A stretch of DNA of 64,000 bases from Streptomyces durmitorensis (GCF_023498005.1 NZ_CP097289.1:3100001-3164000); one strand, 5' to 3'. Positions 52,799 to 63,264 are shown, counted from the stretch's first letter. The notes: a model not told the origin generated them from the sequence alone. Numbers and translations are program-made.

Positions 52799-52868
52799 TC
52801 TCTTCTCGAAGCTGAGGGTTTTTGCGGGGTGTTTGCGGGGGTTTGGCGGGCGCCAGTGCAACAAAAAA

Positions 52869-52906
52869 CCCCTCGTGCCGTGAGGCAGGCGAGGGGAGCG
52901 CGTCGG
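52869..52906 (-). promoter_or_regulatory. ilvB attenuator terminator and pairing arm
   Basis: On the minus strand the stem CCCCTCG/CGAGGGG (52890-52896 with 52869-52875), plus an inner GCC/GGC pair, is followed by six U residues. Next to it, 52897-52906 is perfectly complementary (10 bp) to 52955-52964 inside the leader peptide codons. A middle hairpin (CCGGT/ACCGG) lies between. This is the expected layout of a branched-chain attenuator. Confidence 0.88.
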
Positions 52907-52950
52907 AGCGGGTGCAGGGAATCCGGTGTTCGGACCGGTGACTCCCAGCT

Positions 52951-52992
52951 TCAGCCGACGCGCTTTCCAAGTACGAGAATTCGGGTGCGCAT
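52951..52992 (-). CDS. ilvB leader peptide
   Basis: A 13-codon [16 protein letters not shown], with consecutive Ile-Leu-Val-Leu codons. Ribosome stalling there at low branched-chain amino-acid charging would favour read-through of the downstream terminator. Such ilv leaders are known in actinobacteria. GAGAGGG lies upstream, but the inferred transcription start is at or next to the ATG, so it may be leaderless. Confidence 0.9.
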   Translation of the reverse strand: MRTRILVLGKRVG

Positions 52993-52999
52993 GGCATTG

Positions 53000-53029
53000 A
53001 CCCTCTCCCCGGCGCACAGTGCCTGTCAA
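53000..53029 (-). promoter_or_regulatory. Promoter of the ilvB leader
   Basis: A perfect TTGACA -35 box (53024-53029) includes the stop codon of the upstream GGDEF/EAL gene. GAGGGT (53000-53005) fits a -10 element after an 18-bp spacer. This predicts a transcript starting near 52993, right at the leader ATG (52992). Confidence 0.65.
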
Positions 53030-56000
53030 GTAGGTGGGACGGGGGTCTCATTATGTGAGCGGACGAAGGCCTCGACACCTCCTCCGAACACCATCGGCGG
53101 GGCACCCGCGAGCACCGGCTCCACCGGCCCGTGCGGCACCGGGTAATGCCCGAGCGACAGCGCACGGCGCAGGCGGTACTCGTCGAGCGGACCGGAGAAC
53201 GCCATGCCCTGTCCGTGCGTGCAGCCCATCGCGCGCAGGGCGATGACCTGCTCCGGCAGATCGACGCCGTCGGCCACGGAGCGCAGCCCCAGATCGGTGG
53301 CGATGCGCAGCAGACCGGCCGTGATCTTGTGAAGCCGCGCGGACTCGACGACGCCCTCGACGAGGCTGCGGTCCAGTTTCAGTACGTCGACGGGGAGCCG
53401 CCGCAGTGCGGTGATGGCGGCATAGCCGCTCCCGAAGCCGTCCAGGGCGATGCGGACGCCGAGCCTGCGCAGGGAGGTCAGCCGGCGCTCCAGATCGTCC
53501 AGCGGGACGCGGGGGTCGCTGTCGGCCAGCTCGATGATGAGCGCCCCGGAGGGCAGCCCGTGCCGGGTCAGGAGCGCCTCGATGGAGCCCAGCGGCATGG
53601 AGCGGTCCAGGAGACGCCGCGCGCTGATGCGGACGGCGACGGGTGTCGCGTGACCCGTGCGCCCGCGCTCCGCGGCCTGCTGGACGGCTTCCTCCAGCAT
53701 CCAGCGGCCCAGCTCGGCGGTGCGGGCACCCTCCTGGGAGTCCGAGGTGTCGGCCACGCGCAGGAACTCGGCGGGCGTGAAGAGGATGCCCTGCGCCGAG
53801 CGCCAGCGCGCCTGGGCGGCGACGGAGGTGATGCGCCCGTCGTCCAGGGAGACCACCGGCTGGTGCAGCAGCGCGAACTCGCCGTCGTGCAGGGCGGTGC
53901 GCAGCCGGGTCGCCAGCTCCGCCTTGCGTACGACGTCGGCCTGCATCTGGGGTGCGTACAGCTCGACGCGGCCCTTGCCCGCGGCCTTGGCGCGGTACAT
54001 CGCCAGGTCGGCGTTGCGCAGCAACTCGCCCGCCCCGATGCCCGGTTCGGCGAAGGCCACGCCGATGGACGCCGCCACGCGCACGTCGTTGCCGTCGATC
54101 GCGTAGGGCTGGGAGAGGGTGATTCTGAGACGGTCGGCGAGTTCGTAGATGTGCTGCTCGCGTGCGGCCTGGTCGCGGGTGCCGTCACCCACGATCAGCG
54201 CGGCGAATTCGTCGCCGCCAAGCCGGGCCGCGCAATCCCCGGACCTGACGGCCTCCTGAAGGCGACGGGCCGCCTGGATGAGGAGCTCGTCCCCCGCTTG
54301 GTGTCCGATGGTGTCGTTGACCGCCTTGAAGCCGTCCAGGTCGATGAAGAGCACGGCCGTGCCCCGGTCGGTGACTCTGCGGCCGGTGAGCGCCTGGCCG
54401 ACCCTCCGCGTGAACAGGGCGCGGTTGGGCAGGTCGGTGAGCGGGTCGTGCTCGGCGTTGTGCTGCAACTGCGCCTGGAGGCGCACCCGTTCGGTGACGT
54501 CCCTGCTGTTGAAGATGAGGCCGCCCTGGTGGCGGTTGACCGTGGACTCGACGTTCAGCCAGTCGCCCCGGCCGGACTTGAAGCGGCACTCGATGCGGGT
54601 CGTGGGTTCCTCGACCGGGTTCGCGGTGAGGAATCTGCGGACTTCGTGGACCACGCGTCCCAGGTCCTCGGGGTGCATGAGCGAGGCCAGTTCGGAACCG
54701 ACGAGTTCATCGGCCTCCCTGCCGTACACCCCGGAGGCGGCCGGGCTGACGTAATGGAGGATGCCGTTCGGAGCGGCGATCATGATGACGTCGCTCGAAC
54801 CCTGCACCAGGGAGCGGAAGTGGTTCTCCTTCTGGGCCAGTTCCTGGGTGAGGGTGATGTTGTCGAGGAGCATGATGCCCTGGCGCACGACGAGGGCGAG
54901 CACGACCGTGCCCGCGGTGAAGAGCACGACTTCGTCGACGCTGCGGCCGCTGAGTACGTTGTAGAGAATCCCCAACGTGCAGACAGCCGCGGCCAGATAC
55001 GGCGTGAGCGCGGCCAGCGATCCGGCGATCGGCCGGGTGGCGGCGGCCCGCGCACCCTTCGGTACGCCGTCGTGCTCCACGCGCGCGTGCTGCGCGTCGT
55101 CCGCGTGCTTCTGCCAGGGGGCCGCCCAGGGTGCGTACGCGAGGAGCAGTGATCCCGCGAACCAGCCCGCGTCCAGCATCTGCCCCGAGCGGTAACTGGC
55201 GTGCAGCAGGGGCGAGGTGAACATCGCGTCGCACATGACGGTCAGCGCGAGGGCGCCGATCGCCGTGTTCACCGCCGTGCGGTTGGCGGAGGATCGTCTG
55301 AAGTGCAGCGCGAGGACCATGCTGACCAACGCGATGTCGAGCAGCGGGTAGGCGAGCGAGAGCGCCGCGTGCGCGACGCTCTGGCCCTCGAACTGCGCCG
55401 TGTGCGCGAGCGCCAGGCTCCAGGAGAGCGTGAGCAGTGAGCCGCCGATGAGCCAGGCGTCGAGCGACAGGCAGACCCAACCGGCCTTGGTCACCGGGCG
55501 CTTGGCGAGCACGAGCAGGCCGATGATGGCGGGCGGCGCGAAGCAGAGGAAGAACAGGTCGGCGAGGCCCGGACTCGGCACCGGCTGCTCGAGCACGACC
55601 TCGTACCAGCCCCATACGCCGTTGCCCAGGGCCGCCATCGCGGAGGAGAGCGCGAACAGCAGCCACGCGGGTCGAAAGCGGCTTCGTCGGGTGCGTGAGT
55701 AGCGGAAACAGGAGACCGCCGCTGTCGCCGCCGCGATGCTCAGGCCGAAGTCGCCCATGATCAGGGCGACTCGGGCCGAACCCCAGCCGAGCGCGGCCCC
55801 GGTGGCATACCCGCCGCAGACCACGAGGAGCGTGATCTGCGAGACCAGACCCGCACCGCCGCCGGATGCGGGGCGCCGGGCCAGTGGTGCCCCTGGCGGC
55901 ATCGGCGCCGTCAGACCTCCGCCGCCCTCCAGGGCGGTGGCGGTCGACGGACGGGTGCTCACCGGGCCGCCCTGGTCCGTGCCGCTCCCGTGTCCGTCCG

Positions 56001-56229
56001 CCTCCCGTGACTGATCGGCCCCGGGACTTCGTGTGCGTAACCGTCGCGCCGACAGCGAGCCGTTACGCGTGAGAGTCGCCGCCGGCGGCCTCGTCGCGTC
56101 GGATCGTTCGCCCATTGGCCGTACATCGCCCGTCGCCCCCCTCGCGTCTGATGTCTCGTCCCCGGCGCCGAACGGTCCACGGCGCAGCCCCTGTCGGGAC
56201 GATACACCAGTCTCGTCACTCAGGGACAT
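53026..56229 (-). CDS. Membrane GGDEF protein with PAS and degenerate EAL domains
   Basis: About 1067 residues. A disordered N-terminus is followed by about ten transmembrane helices, a PAS domain ([19 protein letters not shown]), a GGDEF domain and an EAL-like domain. The GGDEF motif is intact ([10 protein letters not shown]) with an inhibitory RxxD site five residues upstream (RSGD). In the EAL domain the EALLRW position reads AAQARW, the DDFG position reads DGFG, and VAEGVE reads VADGVD. It therefore looks like an active diguanylate cyclase with a non-catalytic EAL domain. It may correspond to the Streptomyces CdgC-type protein (memory, not checked). The start is uncertain; ATG 56229 has AGAGAAG upstream. 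Confidence 0.85.
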   Translation of the reverse strand: MSLSDETGVSSRQGLRRGPFGAGDETSDARGATGDVRPMGERSDATRPPAATLTRNGSLSARRLRTRSPGADQSREADGHGSGTDQGGPVSTRPSTATALEGGGGLTAPMPPGAPLARRPASGGGAGLVSQITLLVVCGGYATGAALGWGSARVALIMGDFGLSIAAATAAVSCFRYSRTRRSRFRPAWLLFALSSAMAALGNGVWGWYEVVLEQPVPSPGLADLFFLCFAPPAIIGLLVLAKRPVTKAGWVCLSLDAWLIGGSLLTLSWSLALAHTAQFEGQSVAHAALSLAYPLLDIALVSMVLALHFRRSSANRTAVNTAIGALALTVMCDAMFTSPLLHASYRSGQMLDAGWFAGSLLLAYAPWAAPWQKHADDAQHARVEHDGVPKGARAAATRPIAGSLAALTPYLAAAVCTLGILYNVLSGRSVDEVVLFTAGTVVLALVVRQGIMLLDNITLTQELAQKENHFRSLVQGSSDVIMIAAPNGILHYVSPAASGVYGREADELVGSELASLMHPEDLGRVVHEVRRFLTANPVEEPTTRIECRFKSGRGDWLNVESTVNRHQGGLIFNSRDVTERVRLQAQLQHNAEHDPLTDLPNRALFTRRVGQALTGRRVTDRGTAVLFIDLDGFKAVNDTIGHQAGDELLIQAARRLQEAVRSGDCAARLGGDEFAALIVGDGTRDQAAREQHIYELADRLRITLSQPYAIDGNDVRVAASIGVAFAEPGIGAGELLRNADLAMYRAKAAGKGRVELYAPQMQADVVRKAELATRLRTALHDGEFALLHQPVVSLDDGRITSVAAQARWRSAQGILFTPAEFLRVADTSDSQEGARTAELGRWMLEEAVQQAAERGRTGHATPVAVRISARRLLDRSMPLGSIEALLTRHGLPSGALIIELADSDPRVPLDDLERRLTSLRRLGVRIALDGFGSGYAAITALRRLPVDVLKLDRSLVEGVVESARLHKITAGLLRIATDLGLRSVADGVDLPEQVIALRAMGCTHGQGMAFSGPLDEYRLRRALSLGHYPVPHGPVEPVLAGAPPMVFGGGVEAFVRSHNETPVPPT

Positions 56230-56335
56230 AACTTCTCTACGCTCCGTGACTGTCGACGCCATGTCGGACACGGGCCGCACACACACGAGTGCGGAGCGTG
56301 CTCGAACGAGCCCTGGGCGACGGCGGCTTGGTGCG

Positions 56336-57286
56336 CTACTCGGTCGTCAGGACGACGTTGCCAAGGGGTTCCCCGGCGACGTAACGGGTCAGCTGCGCCG
56401 CGAGCAGGCGCTTGGCGCGGGGCAGGAAGGCGGAGGTCGGTCCGCCCACATGCGGGCTGATGAGCACTCCAGGAGCGTGCCACAGGGGGTGAGCTGCGGG
56501 CAGCGGTTCCGGATCGGTGACGTCGAGGGCGGCGTTGATCCGGCCGCTCTCCAGTTCGGCCAGGAGCGCCTTGGTGTCCACGACGGGGCCGCGCGCGACG
56601 TTCACGAGCAGGGCGCCGTCCTTCATGCGGGCCAGGAAGTCGGCGCTCACCAGGCCACGGGTGGTGTCGGTGAGGGGCGTGGAGAGGATGACCACGTCCG
56701 CGTCGGGCAGCAGTGCGGGCAGTTCGGCGAGCGGGTGCACGGGGCCGCGCTCCGTGGCACGTGCAGAGCGCGCGACGCGCGCCACCCGCGCGCACTCGAA
56801 GGGGATGAGCCGGTCCTCGATCGCCGAACCGATCGATCCGTACCCCACGATCAGTACGGACTTGTCGGCGAGCGCCGGATGGAACCCGGACCGCCACTCC
56901 CCCTGCCGCTGCCCCTCCACGAACCCGGGGATGCCGCGCAAGGACGCGAGGATGAGGGCGAGCGCCAGCTCGGCGGTGCTGGCCTCGTGCACTCCCTTGG
57001 CGTTGCACAACTGCACGCCGGGGGCGAGGAACGGAAGCCCGGACTGCATCTGGTCGACGCCCGCGGAGAGTGTCTGCACGGCGCGCACGGATGTCATCTC
57101 GGGCAGCGGTCGCACGGCGGTCTCCGCGGGCGACAGATAGGGCACCACGTAGAACGCGCAGTCGGCCGGGTCCGCGGGGAAGTCCGGGCCGCCGTCCCAG
57201 AAGCGGTAGTTGAGCCCGGCATCGGCTGCGCCGGGCAGGCCTTCGATCTCGTCCGCGGCGTAGGGAAGCCATACATCAGTCGTCAT
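56336..57286 (-). CDS. D-2-hydroxyacid dehydrogenase
   Basis: A 316-residue NAD(P)-dependent dehydrogenase. The Rossmann motif is VLIVGYGSIGSAIEDRL. Catalytic Arg is in VNVARGPVVDTKAL, Glu in DVTDPEPLPAAH and His in LISPHVGGPTS. The substrate could be glyoxylate, hydroxypyruvate or another 2-keto acid. No Shine-Dalgarno precedes ATG 57286, which may be leaderless. It is divergent from the aldo/keto reductase gene with about 100 bp between. Confidence 0.92.
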   Translation of the reverse strand: MTTDVWLPYAADEIEGLPGAADAGLNYRFWDGGPDFPADPADCAFYVVPYLSPAETAVRPLPEMTSVRAVQTLSAGVDQMQSGLPFLAPGVQLCNAKGVHEASTAELALALILASLRGIPGFVEGQRQGEWRSGFHPALADKSVLIVGYGSIGSAIEDRLIPFECARVARVARSARATERGPVHPLAELPALLPDADVVILSTPLTDTTRGLVSADFLARMKDGALLVNVARGPVVDTKALLAELESGRINAALDVTDPEPLPAAHPLWHAPGVLISPHVGGPTSAFLPRAKRLLAAQLTRYVAGEPLGNVVLTTE

Positions 57287-57384
57287 GGTCAGGAGGCTAA
57301 TGCGCCCAGGCCGCACGTCACGTGGGGGGAGGCAGAGGTTACGTTGGGGGCCGCTCGGACATGAGGTGGGGAGGGCACGGCCAG

Positions 57385-58377
57385 GTGGACCGCAGGACAA
57401 TCGGCGCGGCAGCGCTCGAGGTGGGGGCGGTCGGGCTCGGCTGCATGCCGATGAGCTGGGCGTACACCGGCTCACGCCAGCGGGGCGAGGAGTCGCTGCG
57501 CACCGTGCACGCCGCGCTCGACCAGGGCTCGACCCTCCTTGACACGGCGGACATGTACGGGCCGTTCACCAACGAGCTCCTGGTGGGGCGGGCGCTGAAG
57601 GAGCGGCGGTCCGAGGCCTTCGTGTCCACCAAGTGCGGGCTCCTGGTGGGCGAGCAGCACATCGTCGCCAACGGCCGCCCCGGCTATGTGAAGCGGGCCT
57701 GCGACGCGTCGCTGCGGCGGCTGCAGACCGAGACGATCGACCTGTACCAGTTGCACCGTGCCGATCCCGAGGTGCCCGTGGAGGAGACCTGGGGCGCGAT
57801 GGCCGAGCTCGTGGCCGCGGGGAAGGTGCGGGCGCTCGGGCTGTGCGCGGTGGGGGCCCGTGCCTCGCGGCGTGAGGGCAGAGGGCTGCACGAGGGGACC
57901 GTCCGGCAGCTGGAGCGGGTCCAGCAGGTCTTCCCGGTCGCCGCGGTGGAGGCCGAGCTCTCGGTGTGGTCGCGGGAGGCGCTGGAGACGCTGCTGCCGT
58001 GGTGCGCGGCGCGGGGAGTCGGCTTTCTGGCGGCGATGCCGCTGGGGAACGGTTTCCTCACGGGGACGCTGACGCCGGGACAGGGCTTCGAGCCGGACGA
58101 CGTGCGGGCCCGGCATCCCCGCTTCACCGCCGAGATGATGGCGGCCAACCAGCCGCTGGTGGTGGGCCTGCGCCGGGTGGCCGAGCGGCACGGGGCATCG
58201 CCGGCGCAGGTGGCGCTGGCATGGGTGCTCGCGCAGGGGCGCGACGTGGTGCCGATCCCGGGGGCCAAGCGGGAGCGCTGGGCGGTGCAGAACGCGGGGG
58301 CGGCGGCGCTGCGGCTGACCGCTGCGGACCTGGCGGAGATCGCGGCACTGCCTTCGGCCATGGGATCGTGGGACTGA
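57385..58377 (+). CDS. Aldo/keto reductase
   Basis: A 330-residue AKR. The catalytic tetrad is seen as Asp and Tyr in LLDTADMYGPFTNE, Lys in FVSTKCGLLV and His in IDLYQLHRADP. NADPH-binding residues lie near the end in PIPGAKRERWAVQNAG. GTG 57385 has GGGAGGG upstream; an ATG at 57361 is an alternative. It reduces aldehydes or ketones; the substrate is unknown. Confidence 0.93.
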   Translation: MDRRTIGAAALEVGAVGLGCMPMSWAYTGSRQRGEESLRTVHAALDQGSTLLDTADMYGPFTNELLVGRALKERRSEAFVSTKCGLLVGEQHIVANGRPGYVKRACDASLRRLQTETIDLYQLHRADPEVPVEETWGAMAELVAAGKVRALGLCAVGARASRREGRGLHEGTVRQLERVQQVFPVAAVEAELSVWSREALETLLPWCAARGVGFLAAMPLGNGFLTGTLTPGQGFEPDDVRARHPRFTAEMMAANQPLVVGLRRVAERHGASPAQVALAWVLAQGRDVVPIPGAKRERWAVQNAGAAALRLTAADLAEIAALPSAMGSWD

Positions 58378-58487
58378 CCATCAGCTCGTGGCACTGACGT
58401 CCCCGAGTCGGCGGAGCCGGGTTGGGAACCTGTGGGGATCGAGCGGTGTATGAACAGTAGAAGCGCTGCGTCGAAGGGAACCTGATC

Positions 58488-59654
58488 GTGCAACGACCTG
58501 CTGTCACAGCCGCATTGGCTGCCGCTGCCCTGGTGCTCACGGCCGGTTGCTCGTCCGGGGGCTCAGACGCGCCGGACAACGGAAAGAGCGCCGAGTCGAG
58601 CCCCGCGACGTCGGACGGGACGCCCACGGGAAAGCCGCGCGCCGGCGACGCCCCGCCGGAAAAGGGATCGGCGACGGTCACCAAGACCCTCACCGAGGAC
58701 CTGAAGTCGCCGTGGGGCCTCGCACCGCTGCCGGGCGGGGACCTGCTGGTGTCCTCACGCGACGAGGGGACCATCACCCGCGTCGACGGCGAGACGGGCA
58801 AGAAGACCGAACTGGGCTCGGTCCCCGGCGTCTCCCCCGCCGGCGAGGGCGGCCTGATGGGCCTGGCGCTCTCTCCTTCGTACGCATCGGACCACATGGT
58901 CTACGCGTACTTCACCACCGAGTCGGACAACCGCATCGCCCGCATGCTGTACGACGAGAAGAAGCCCTCCGGCCAGCAGCTGGGCGCGCCCGACACGATC
59001 TTCAAGGACATCCCCAAGGGCGTCGTCCACAACGGCGGCCGGATCGCCTTCGGCCCGGACAAAATGCTGTACGCGGGCACGGGCGAGACGGGTGACACGG
59101 GCCTGGCCCAGGACAAGAAGTCGCTCGGCGGCAAGATCCTGCGCCTGACCGCGGACGGCGAGCCGGCCCCCGGCAACCCCTTCGACGACTCCCCTGTCTA
59201 TTCGTACGGCCACCGCAATGTGCAGGGCCTGGCCTGGGACGAGGAGAAGCGGCTCTGGGCGGCGGAGTTCGGCCAGGACACCTGGGACGAACTGAACGAG
59301 ATCAAGGCCGGCGACAACTACGGCTGGCCGGAGGTGGAAGGCAAGGGCGACGAGGACGGCTTCCACGACCCGGTGGCCCAGTGGAAGACCTCGGAGGCCT
59401 CTCCCAGCGGCATCGCCTATGCCGAGGGCTCGATCTGGATGGCGGGCCTGCGCGGCGAGCGCCTGTGGCGCATTCCGGTCCGCGGAGTGGAGGGCACCGT
59501 GGAGCCCCAGTCCTTCCTGAAGGGCGAGCACGGACGTCTGCGCACGGTCGTCGCGGCGGGCGGCGACAAGCTGTGGCTGGTGACGAACGAGACAGACTCC
59601 CGGGGCACCCCGGAGAAGGGGGACGACAAGATCCTTGAGGTGACGGTGAAGTAG
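58488..59654 (+). CDS. PQQ-type sugar dehydrogenase family lipoprotein
   Basis: A 388-residue protein. A lipoprotein signal with lipobox LTAGC (Cys21) and a Ser/Gly/Pro-rich linker precede a six-bladed beta-propeller of the soluble glucose/sorbosone dehydrogenase family. Diagnostic parts are EGGLMGLALSPSYASDHMVY, VHNGGRIAFGPDKMLY, YSYGHRNVQGLAWDE and AGDNYGWPEVEGKGD. It probably binds PQQ and oxidises sugars outside the membrane, although many actinobacterial members have no proven activity. Confidence 0.92.
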   Translation: MQRPAVTAALAAAALVLTAGCSSGGSDAPDNGKSAESSPATSDGTPTGKPRAGDAPPEKGSATVTKTLTEDLKSPWGLAPLPGGDLLVSSRDEGTITRVDGETGKKTELGSVPGVSPAGEGGLMGLALSPSYASDHMVYAYFTTESDNRIARMLYDEKKPSGQQLGAPDTIFKDIPKGVVHNGGRIAFGPDKMLYAGTGETGDTGLAQDKKSLGGKILRLTADGEPAPGNPFDDSPVYSYGHRNVQGLAWDEEKRLWAAEFGQDTWDELNEIKAGDNYGWPEVEGKGDEDGFHDPVAQWKTSEASPSGIAYAEGSIWMAGLRGERLWRIPVRGVEGTVEPQSFLKGEHGRLRTVVAAGGDKLWLVTNETDSRGTPEKGDDKILEVTVK

Positions 59655-59665
59655 GGGCGAGCGGG

Positions 59666-59938
59666 CTACTTCTCGGGCGAGGGCGAGGACGAGAGGTCCG
59701 GGGCGGGGTCGGGGCCGGGGCCGGGGTCGCCCGCGGGATCCTGCTCGGCGCCGGCACCCACCGCAGGGTCAGCCTCCGCCTGCTGCGGCACCCTCACCAC
59801 GACCTTGCCCGAGGTGAGGTCTATCGGGCCGCGGCCCGGGTCGCCGTCGGCCACGTCGACCCGGCTCAGCTCCAGCCGCTTCTGCTCGTCGTCCGTGTGT
59901 TTGCGGCCGGGCTGGAAAAGCTCGATCGGGTTGAACAC
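59666..59938 (-). CDS. DUF6191 family small protein
   Basis: A 90-residue protein. It begins MFNPIELFQPGRKHTDDEQ and continues with LELSRVDVADGDPGRGPIDL and SGKVVVRVP. These blocks define a small actinobacterial family of unknown function (DUF6191 by my recollection). The C-terminal third is a Pro/Asp/Gly/Ser low-complexity tail. It is convergent with the sugar dehydrogenase gene, only 11 bp away. Confidence 0.82.
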   Translation of the reverse strand: MFNPIELFQPGRKHTDDEQKRLELSRVDVADGDPGRGPIDLTSGKVVVRVPQQAEADPAVGAGAEQDPAGDPGPGPDPAPDLSSSPSPEK

Positions 59939-60067
59939 TGCGCCTCCTGGCGGCCGGGTTCCTCCTACCAGCGTAAGCGAGGCGCTCCGGAACCCATCGG
60001 GGCGAGGAAAGCCCAGGTCAGCTCGGGTCAGCCCGTATCGGCTCAGGTCTGCTCAGGGCAGCTCAGG

Positions 60068-63000
60068 TCACCCGGTCGACTGTGCGCGTTCCGCGGGGAA
60101 CAGGCGCAGGCGGTGGGCCAGGGCCGCCGCCTCGCCACGGCCTGCGACGCCCAGCTTGGCGAGGATGTTGGAGACGTGGACGCTCGCCGTCTTCGGGGAG
60201 ATGAAGAGCTCCTCGGCGATCTGGCGGTTGCTGCGGCCCGCGGCGACGCGGCGGAGCACATCCCGCTCCCGGCTGGTGAGACCAAGTGCCTCGGCGGGAT
60301 CGACCGGGGTGAGGTGGGCCCTCGCGGTTCCGTGGGCCTGGGCGTGCTCGTCGTCGTTCAGGGTGAGGCGGGCGCGCTGGGCGAGCCCCGCGACGGACTC
60401 GGCGAGAGGCCGGGCCCTCAGGCGTTCGGCCACCTCACGGGCCTGGCGCAGCAGAGCGGTGGCACGCTCGCGATCCGCTTCGGCGCCTGCTCCGGCGCCT
60501 GCTCCGGCGGAGGTCGCGAGGAGGGACTCGGCCAGGCGGAGGCGGACGCGGGCAAGGTCGTAGGGGCGGCCGAGGGGTTCGAACGCGGTGACTGTGGCGG
60601 CCCAGTCGGCGGGGGTGTCGCGGTCCTCGGCGCGCAGGAGTTCGGCGCGTACCCACTGCTCGTGGGCGGCCCAGACCGGCATGGGTGCGGGGAGTTTCTT
60701 GGCGGCTCGGCGGATGCTGTCAATGGCCTCGGTCCGGCCGGGCTCGGCGGCGGGCAGGCCGCGCGTATCGGCCTCCGAGGTGGCGGCGGCGAGCAGCAGG
60801 GGCCAGGTGTAGCGCTGGGTGCCGGGCGGGAAGCCCTTGGCCAGGGCCTGTTCGAGCTCGGCGCGCGCGGCGGCGACGCCGGCCGCGCGGTCGGGGTCGG
60901 CCGCCGCGATGCCGAGGGCGGCGGTGACCATGGGCAGGGAGTACTGCGGCATGAGGACGTGGTGCGTGCCGTAGTCGCTGCGGGCCACGGCCAGTTGGGC
61001 GGTGGACTCAGCCAGATCGCCGCGGGTGAGGGCTATGCAGGCGAGCCGCAGGGCCGCGCCGGCCCGCGGTTTGACGCTGAGCGCACCACGGCGGGCCGCC
61101 TCGGAGGCCTCGACGGCCTCGTCCAGGCGGCCAAGGGATTCAAGGGTCTCCGCCTTGTTGACCTGGACCCAGCTCTCGGTGTCGGTGAGGCCGTACTTCC
61201 GGCAGAGCGCGATGCCCTGGTCGCCGACTTCAAGGGCCTCCAGGGAACGGCCCGCGCCTTCGAGCACGGAGGGCAGGTTGACGTGGATGTGCGGGATGCG
61301 GGAGACCAGGCCGGGCGGTGCCACGCAGCGGTCCCTGACCGCGTACATCTCCGCGAATCCCTGCTCGACGTCGCCCGCGTCGACCAGGAGGCCGCCGTAG
61401 ATGAGCCGGGCGTTGAGTTCGATCTCCTCGGCCTTGACCATCCGGGCGTACTCGACGGCGCGTTGGGCCGCCGCCAGGGTCTCCTCGCCGGGGTTGTGCA
61501 GCATGCCCCAGGAGGCGACGTTGGTGAGCACCTCGGCATGCACCTCGGACGGCGGCTGGCCGCGGACCAGTTCCTGGGCGGTGGCGATCTCCGCCCAGCC
61601 GTCGCCGCGGCCGAGCGTCGAGGTGAGCCGGGAGCGCTGGATCCAGAACCAGGCGGAGCGCAGGGGATCCTGCTCGTCCTCCAGGAGCCGCAGCGCGCGC
61701 TTGGTGATCTTCAGGGCGCGTTCCCGCTCGCCGCAGAGGCGTCCCGCGACGGCGGCCTCCGCCATGAGGTCGAGATAGCGCAGGGGGGTGGTGGCCGGGT
61801 CGCAGCCGCAGGGAGGGTAGACCTCGGCGTAGTCGAGCGGGCGCAGTTCGAGGCGGATGTCCTCGGGGGCGTCGTCCCACAGCTCCATCGCCCGTTCGAG
61901 CAGGCGCAGTTGCTCGGAGTACGCATAGCGGCGGCGGGCCTCGACGGAGGCCCGCAGGACGGCGGGCAGCGCCTTCGCCGCGTCGTGCGCGTGGTACCAG
62001 TAGCTGGCGAGGCGGGCGGCGCGCTGGTCGGCGGCGACGAGTGAGGGGTCGGCCTCGAGGACCGTCGCGAACCGGCGGCTGATCCGGGAGCGTTCACCGG
62101 GCAGCAGGTCGTCGCCGACCGCCTCGCGCACCAGGGAGTGCCGGAAGCGGTAGCCGTCTCCGTCCGGCGACGGCAGCAGGATGTTGGCGCCGACGGCGGC
62201 CCGAAGGGCCTCGATCAGGTCGTCCTCCGCGAGCCCTGCGACAGCGGCGAGCAGCGGGTACTCGACGGTCGAGCCGCCCTCGGCGACGATCCTGGCCACC
62301 CGCTGGGTGTCCTCGGGCAGCTCCTCGACGCGTACGAGAAGGAGGTCGCGCAGGGAGTCCGTGATGCTCGCGCAGCTGTCGCCGTGCGAGGCGACGGCGA
62401 GCTCCTCGACGAAGAAGGCGTTGCCGTCCGAGCGGTCGAAGATGTCGTCCACCAGGGTCTGCGCGGGCTCCGCGCTCAGGATCCCGGCCATCTGCCGGGC
62501 GACCTCGACCTTGCTGAAGCGGGCGAGTTCGATGCGGCGCACCGTGCGCAGGCGGTCCAGCTCGGCGAGGAGGGGGCGCAGCGGGTGGCGTCGGTGGATG
62601 TCGTCGGCGCGGTAGGTGGCGACGACGACGAGGCTGCCGCTGCGCAGCGTGCGGAAGAGGTAGGCGAGGAGGTGCCTGGTCGAGGCGTCCGCCCAGTGCA
62701 GGTCCTCCAGGGCGATCACGACCGGCCGGTCGGTGGCGAGGCGCTCCAGGAGGCGGGCCGTCAGCTCGAAGAGGCGGGCCATGCCTTCCTCGTCGTGCTG
62801 GGCGTCGGTGCCGCGGCGGCGCTGCGGGGCCTCGCCCAGTTCGGGCAGGAGCCGGGCGAGTTCGCCCTCCTGGTCGGCGGCCGCGGCGTCCACCTCGTCC
62901 GGGAGCTGGCGGCGCAGGGAGCGCAGGGCGCTGGAGAAGGGGGCGAAGGGCAGTCCGTCCGCGCCGATCTCGACACAGCCGCCGAGCGCGACGACGGCGC

Positions 63001-63205
63001 CTTCGGCGCGGGCCGCCGCGGTGAACTCCTCGATGAGGCGGGTCTTGCCGACGCCCGCCTCGCCGCCGAGCAGCAATGCCTGCGGCTCGCCCGTGCCGGG
63101 GGTCCTCCCCTTGGCACGGGCGAGCGCGTCGTTCAGAACGCCCAGCTCATCGGCGCGGCCGACGAACACGGGGCTTACGGACCTGGTCTCCACAGCGGTG
63201 AGCAT
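60068..63205 (-). CDS. Large ATP-binding LuxR-type regulator (LAL family)
   Basis: A 1045-residue protein. The N-terminal AAA module has VFVGRADELGVL, the Walker A motif GGEAGVGKT (about 48-56) and a Walker B-type strand VVIALEDLHWADAS. A long helical TPR-like middle (about 400-900) follows. The C-terminal LuxR helix-turn-helix is LTSRERDVLRRVAAGRSNRQ and IAEELFISPKTASVHVSNIL. Such LAL regulators activate carbon-use or antibiotic genes; the ligand here is unknown. Start ATG 63205 was chosen by homology; ATG 63265 is possible. Confidence 0.93.
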   Translation of the reverse strand: MLTAVETRSVSPVFVGRADELGVLNDALARAKGRTPGTGEPQALLLGGEAGVGKTRLIEEFTAAARAEGAVVALGGCVEIGADGLPFAPFSSALRSLRRQLPDEVDAAAADQEGELARLLPELGEAPQRRRGTDAQHDEEGMARLFELTARLLERLATDRPVVIALEDLHWADASTRHLLAYLFRTLRSGSLVVVATYRADDIHRRHPLRPLLAELDRLRTVRRIELARFSKVEVARQMAGILSAEPAQTLVDDIFDRSDGNAFFVEELAVASHGDSCASITDSLRDLLLVRVEELPEDTQRVARIVAEGGSTVEYPLLAAVAGLAEDDLIEALRAAVGANILLPSPDGDGYRFRHSLVREAVGDDLLPGERSRISRRFATVLEADPSLVAADQRAARLASYWYHAHDAAKALPAVLRASVEARRRYAYSEQLRLLERAMELWDDAPEDIRLELRPLDYAEVYPPCGCDPATTPLRYLDLMAEAAVAGRLCGERERALKITKRALRLLEDEQDPLRSAWFWIQRSRLTSTLGRGDGWAEIATAQELVRGQPPSEVHAEVLTNVASWGMLHNPGEETLAAAQRAVEYARMVKAEEIELNARLIYGGLLVDAGDVEQGFAEMYAVRDRCVAPPGLVSRIPHIHVNLPSVLEGAGRSLEALEVGDQGIALCRKYGLTDTESWVQVNKAETLESLGRLDEAVEASEAARRGALSVKPRAGAALRLACIALTRGDLAESTAQLAVARSDYGTHHVLMPQYSLPMVTAALGIAAADPDRAAGVAAARAELEQALAKGFPPGTQRYTWPLLLAAATSEADTRGLPAAEPGRTEAIDSIRRAAKKLPAPMPVWAAHEQWVRAELLRAEDRDTPADWAATVTAFEPLGRPYDLARVRLRLAESLLATSAGAGAGAGAEADRERATALLRQAREVAERLRARPLAESVAGLAQRARLTLNDDEHAQAHGTARAHLTPVDPAEALGLTSRERDVLRRVAAGRSNRQIAEELFISPKTASVHVSNILAKLGVAGRGEAAALAHRLRLFPAERAQSTG

Positions 63206-63264
63206 CGCACAGGGTGCGGGCCTCGTGGCAGCGGATATCCCGAGGGCAGAAGACCCCGCGCTCA

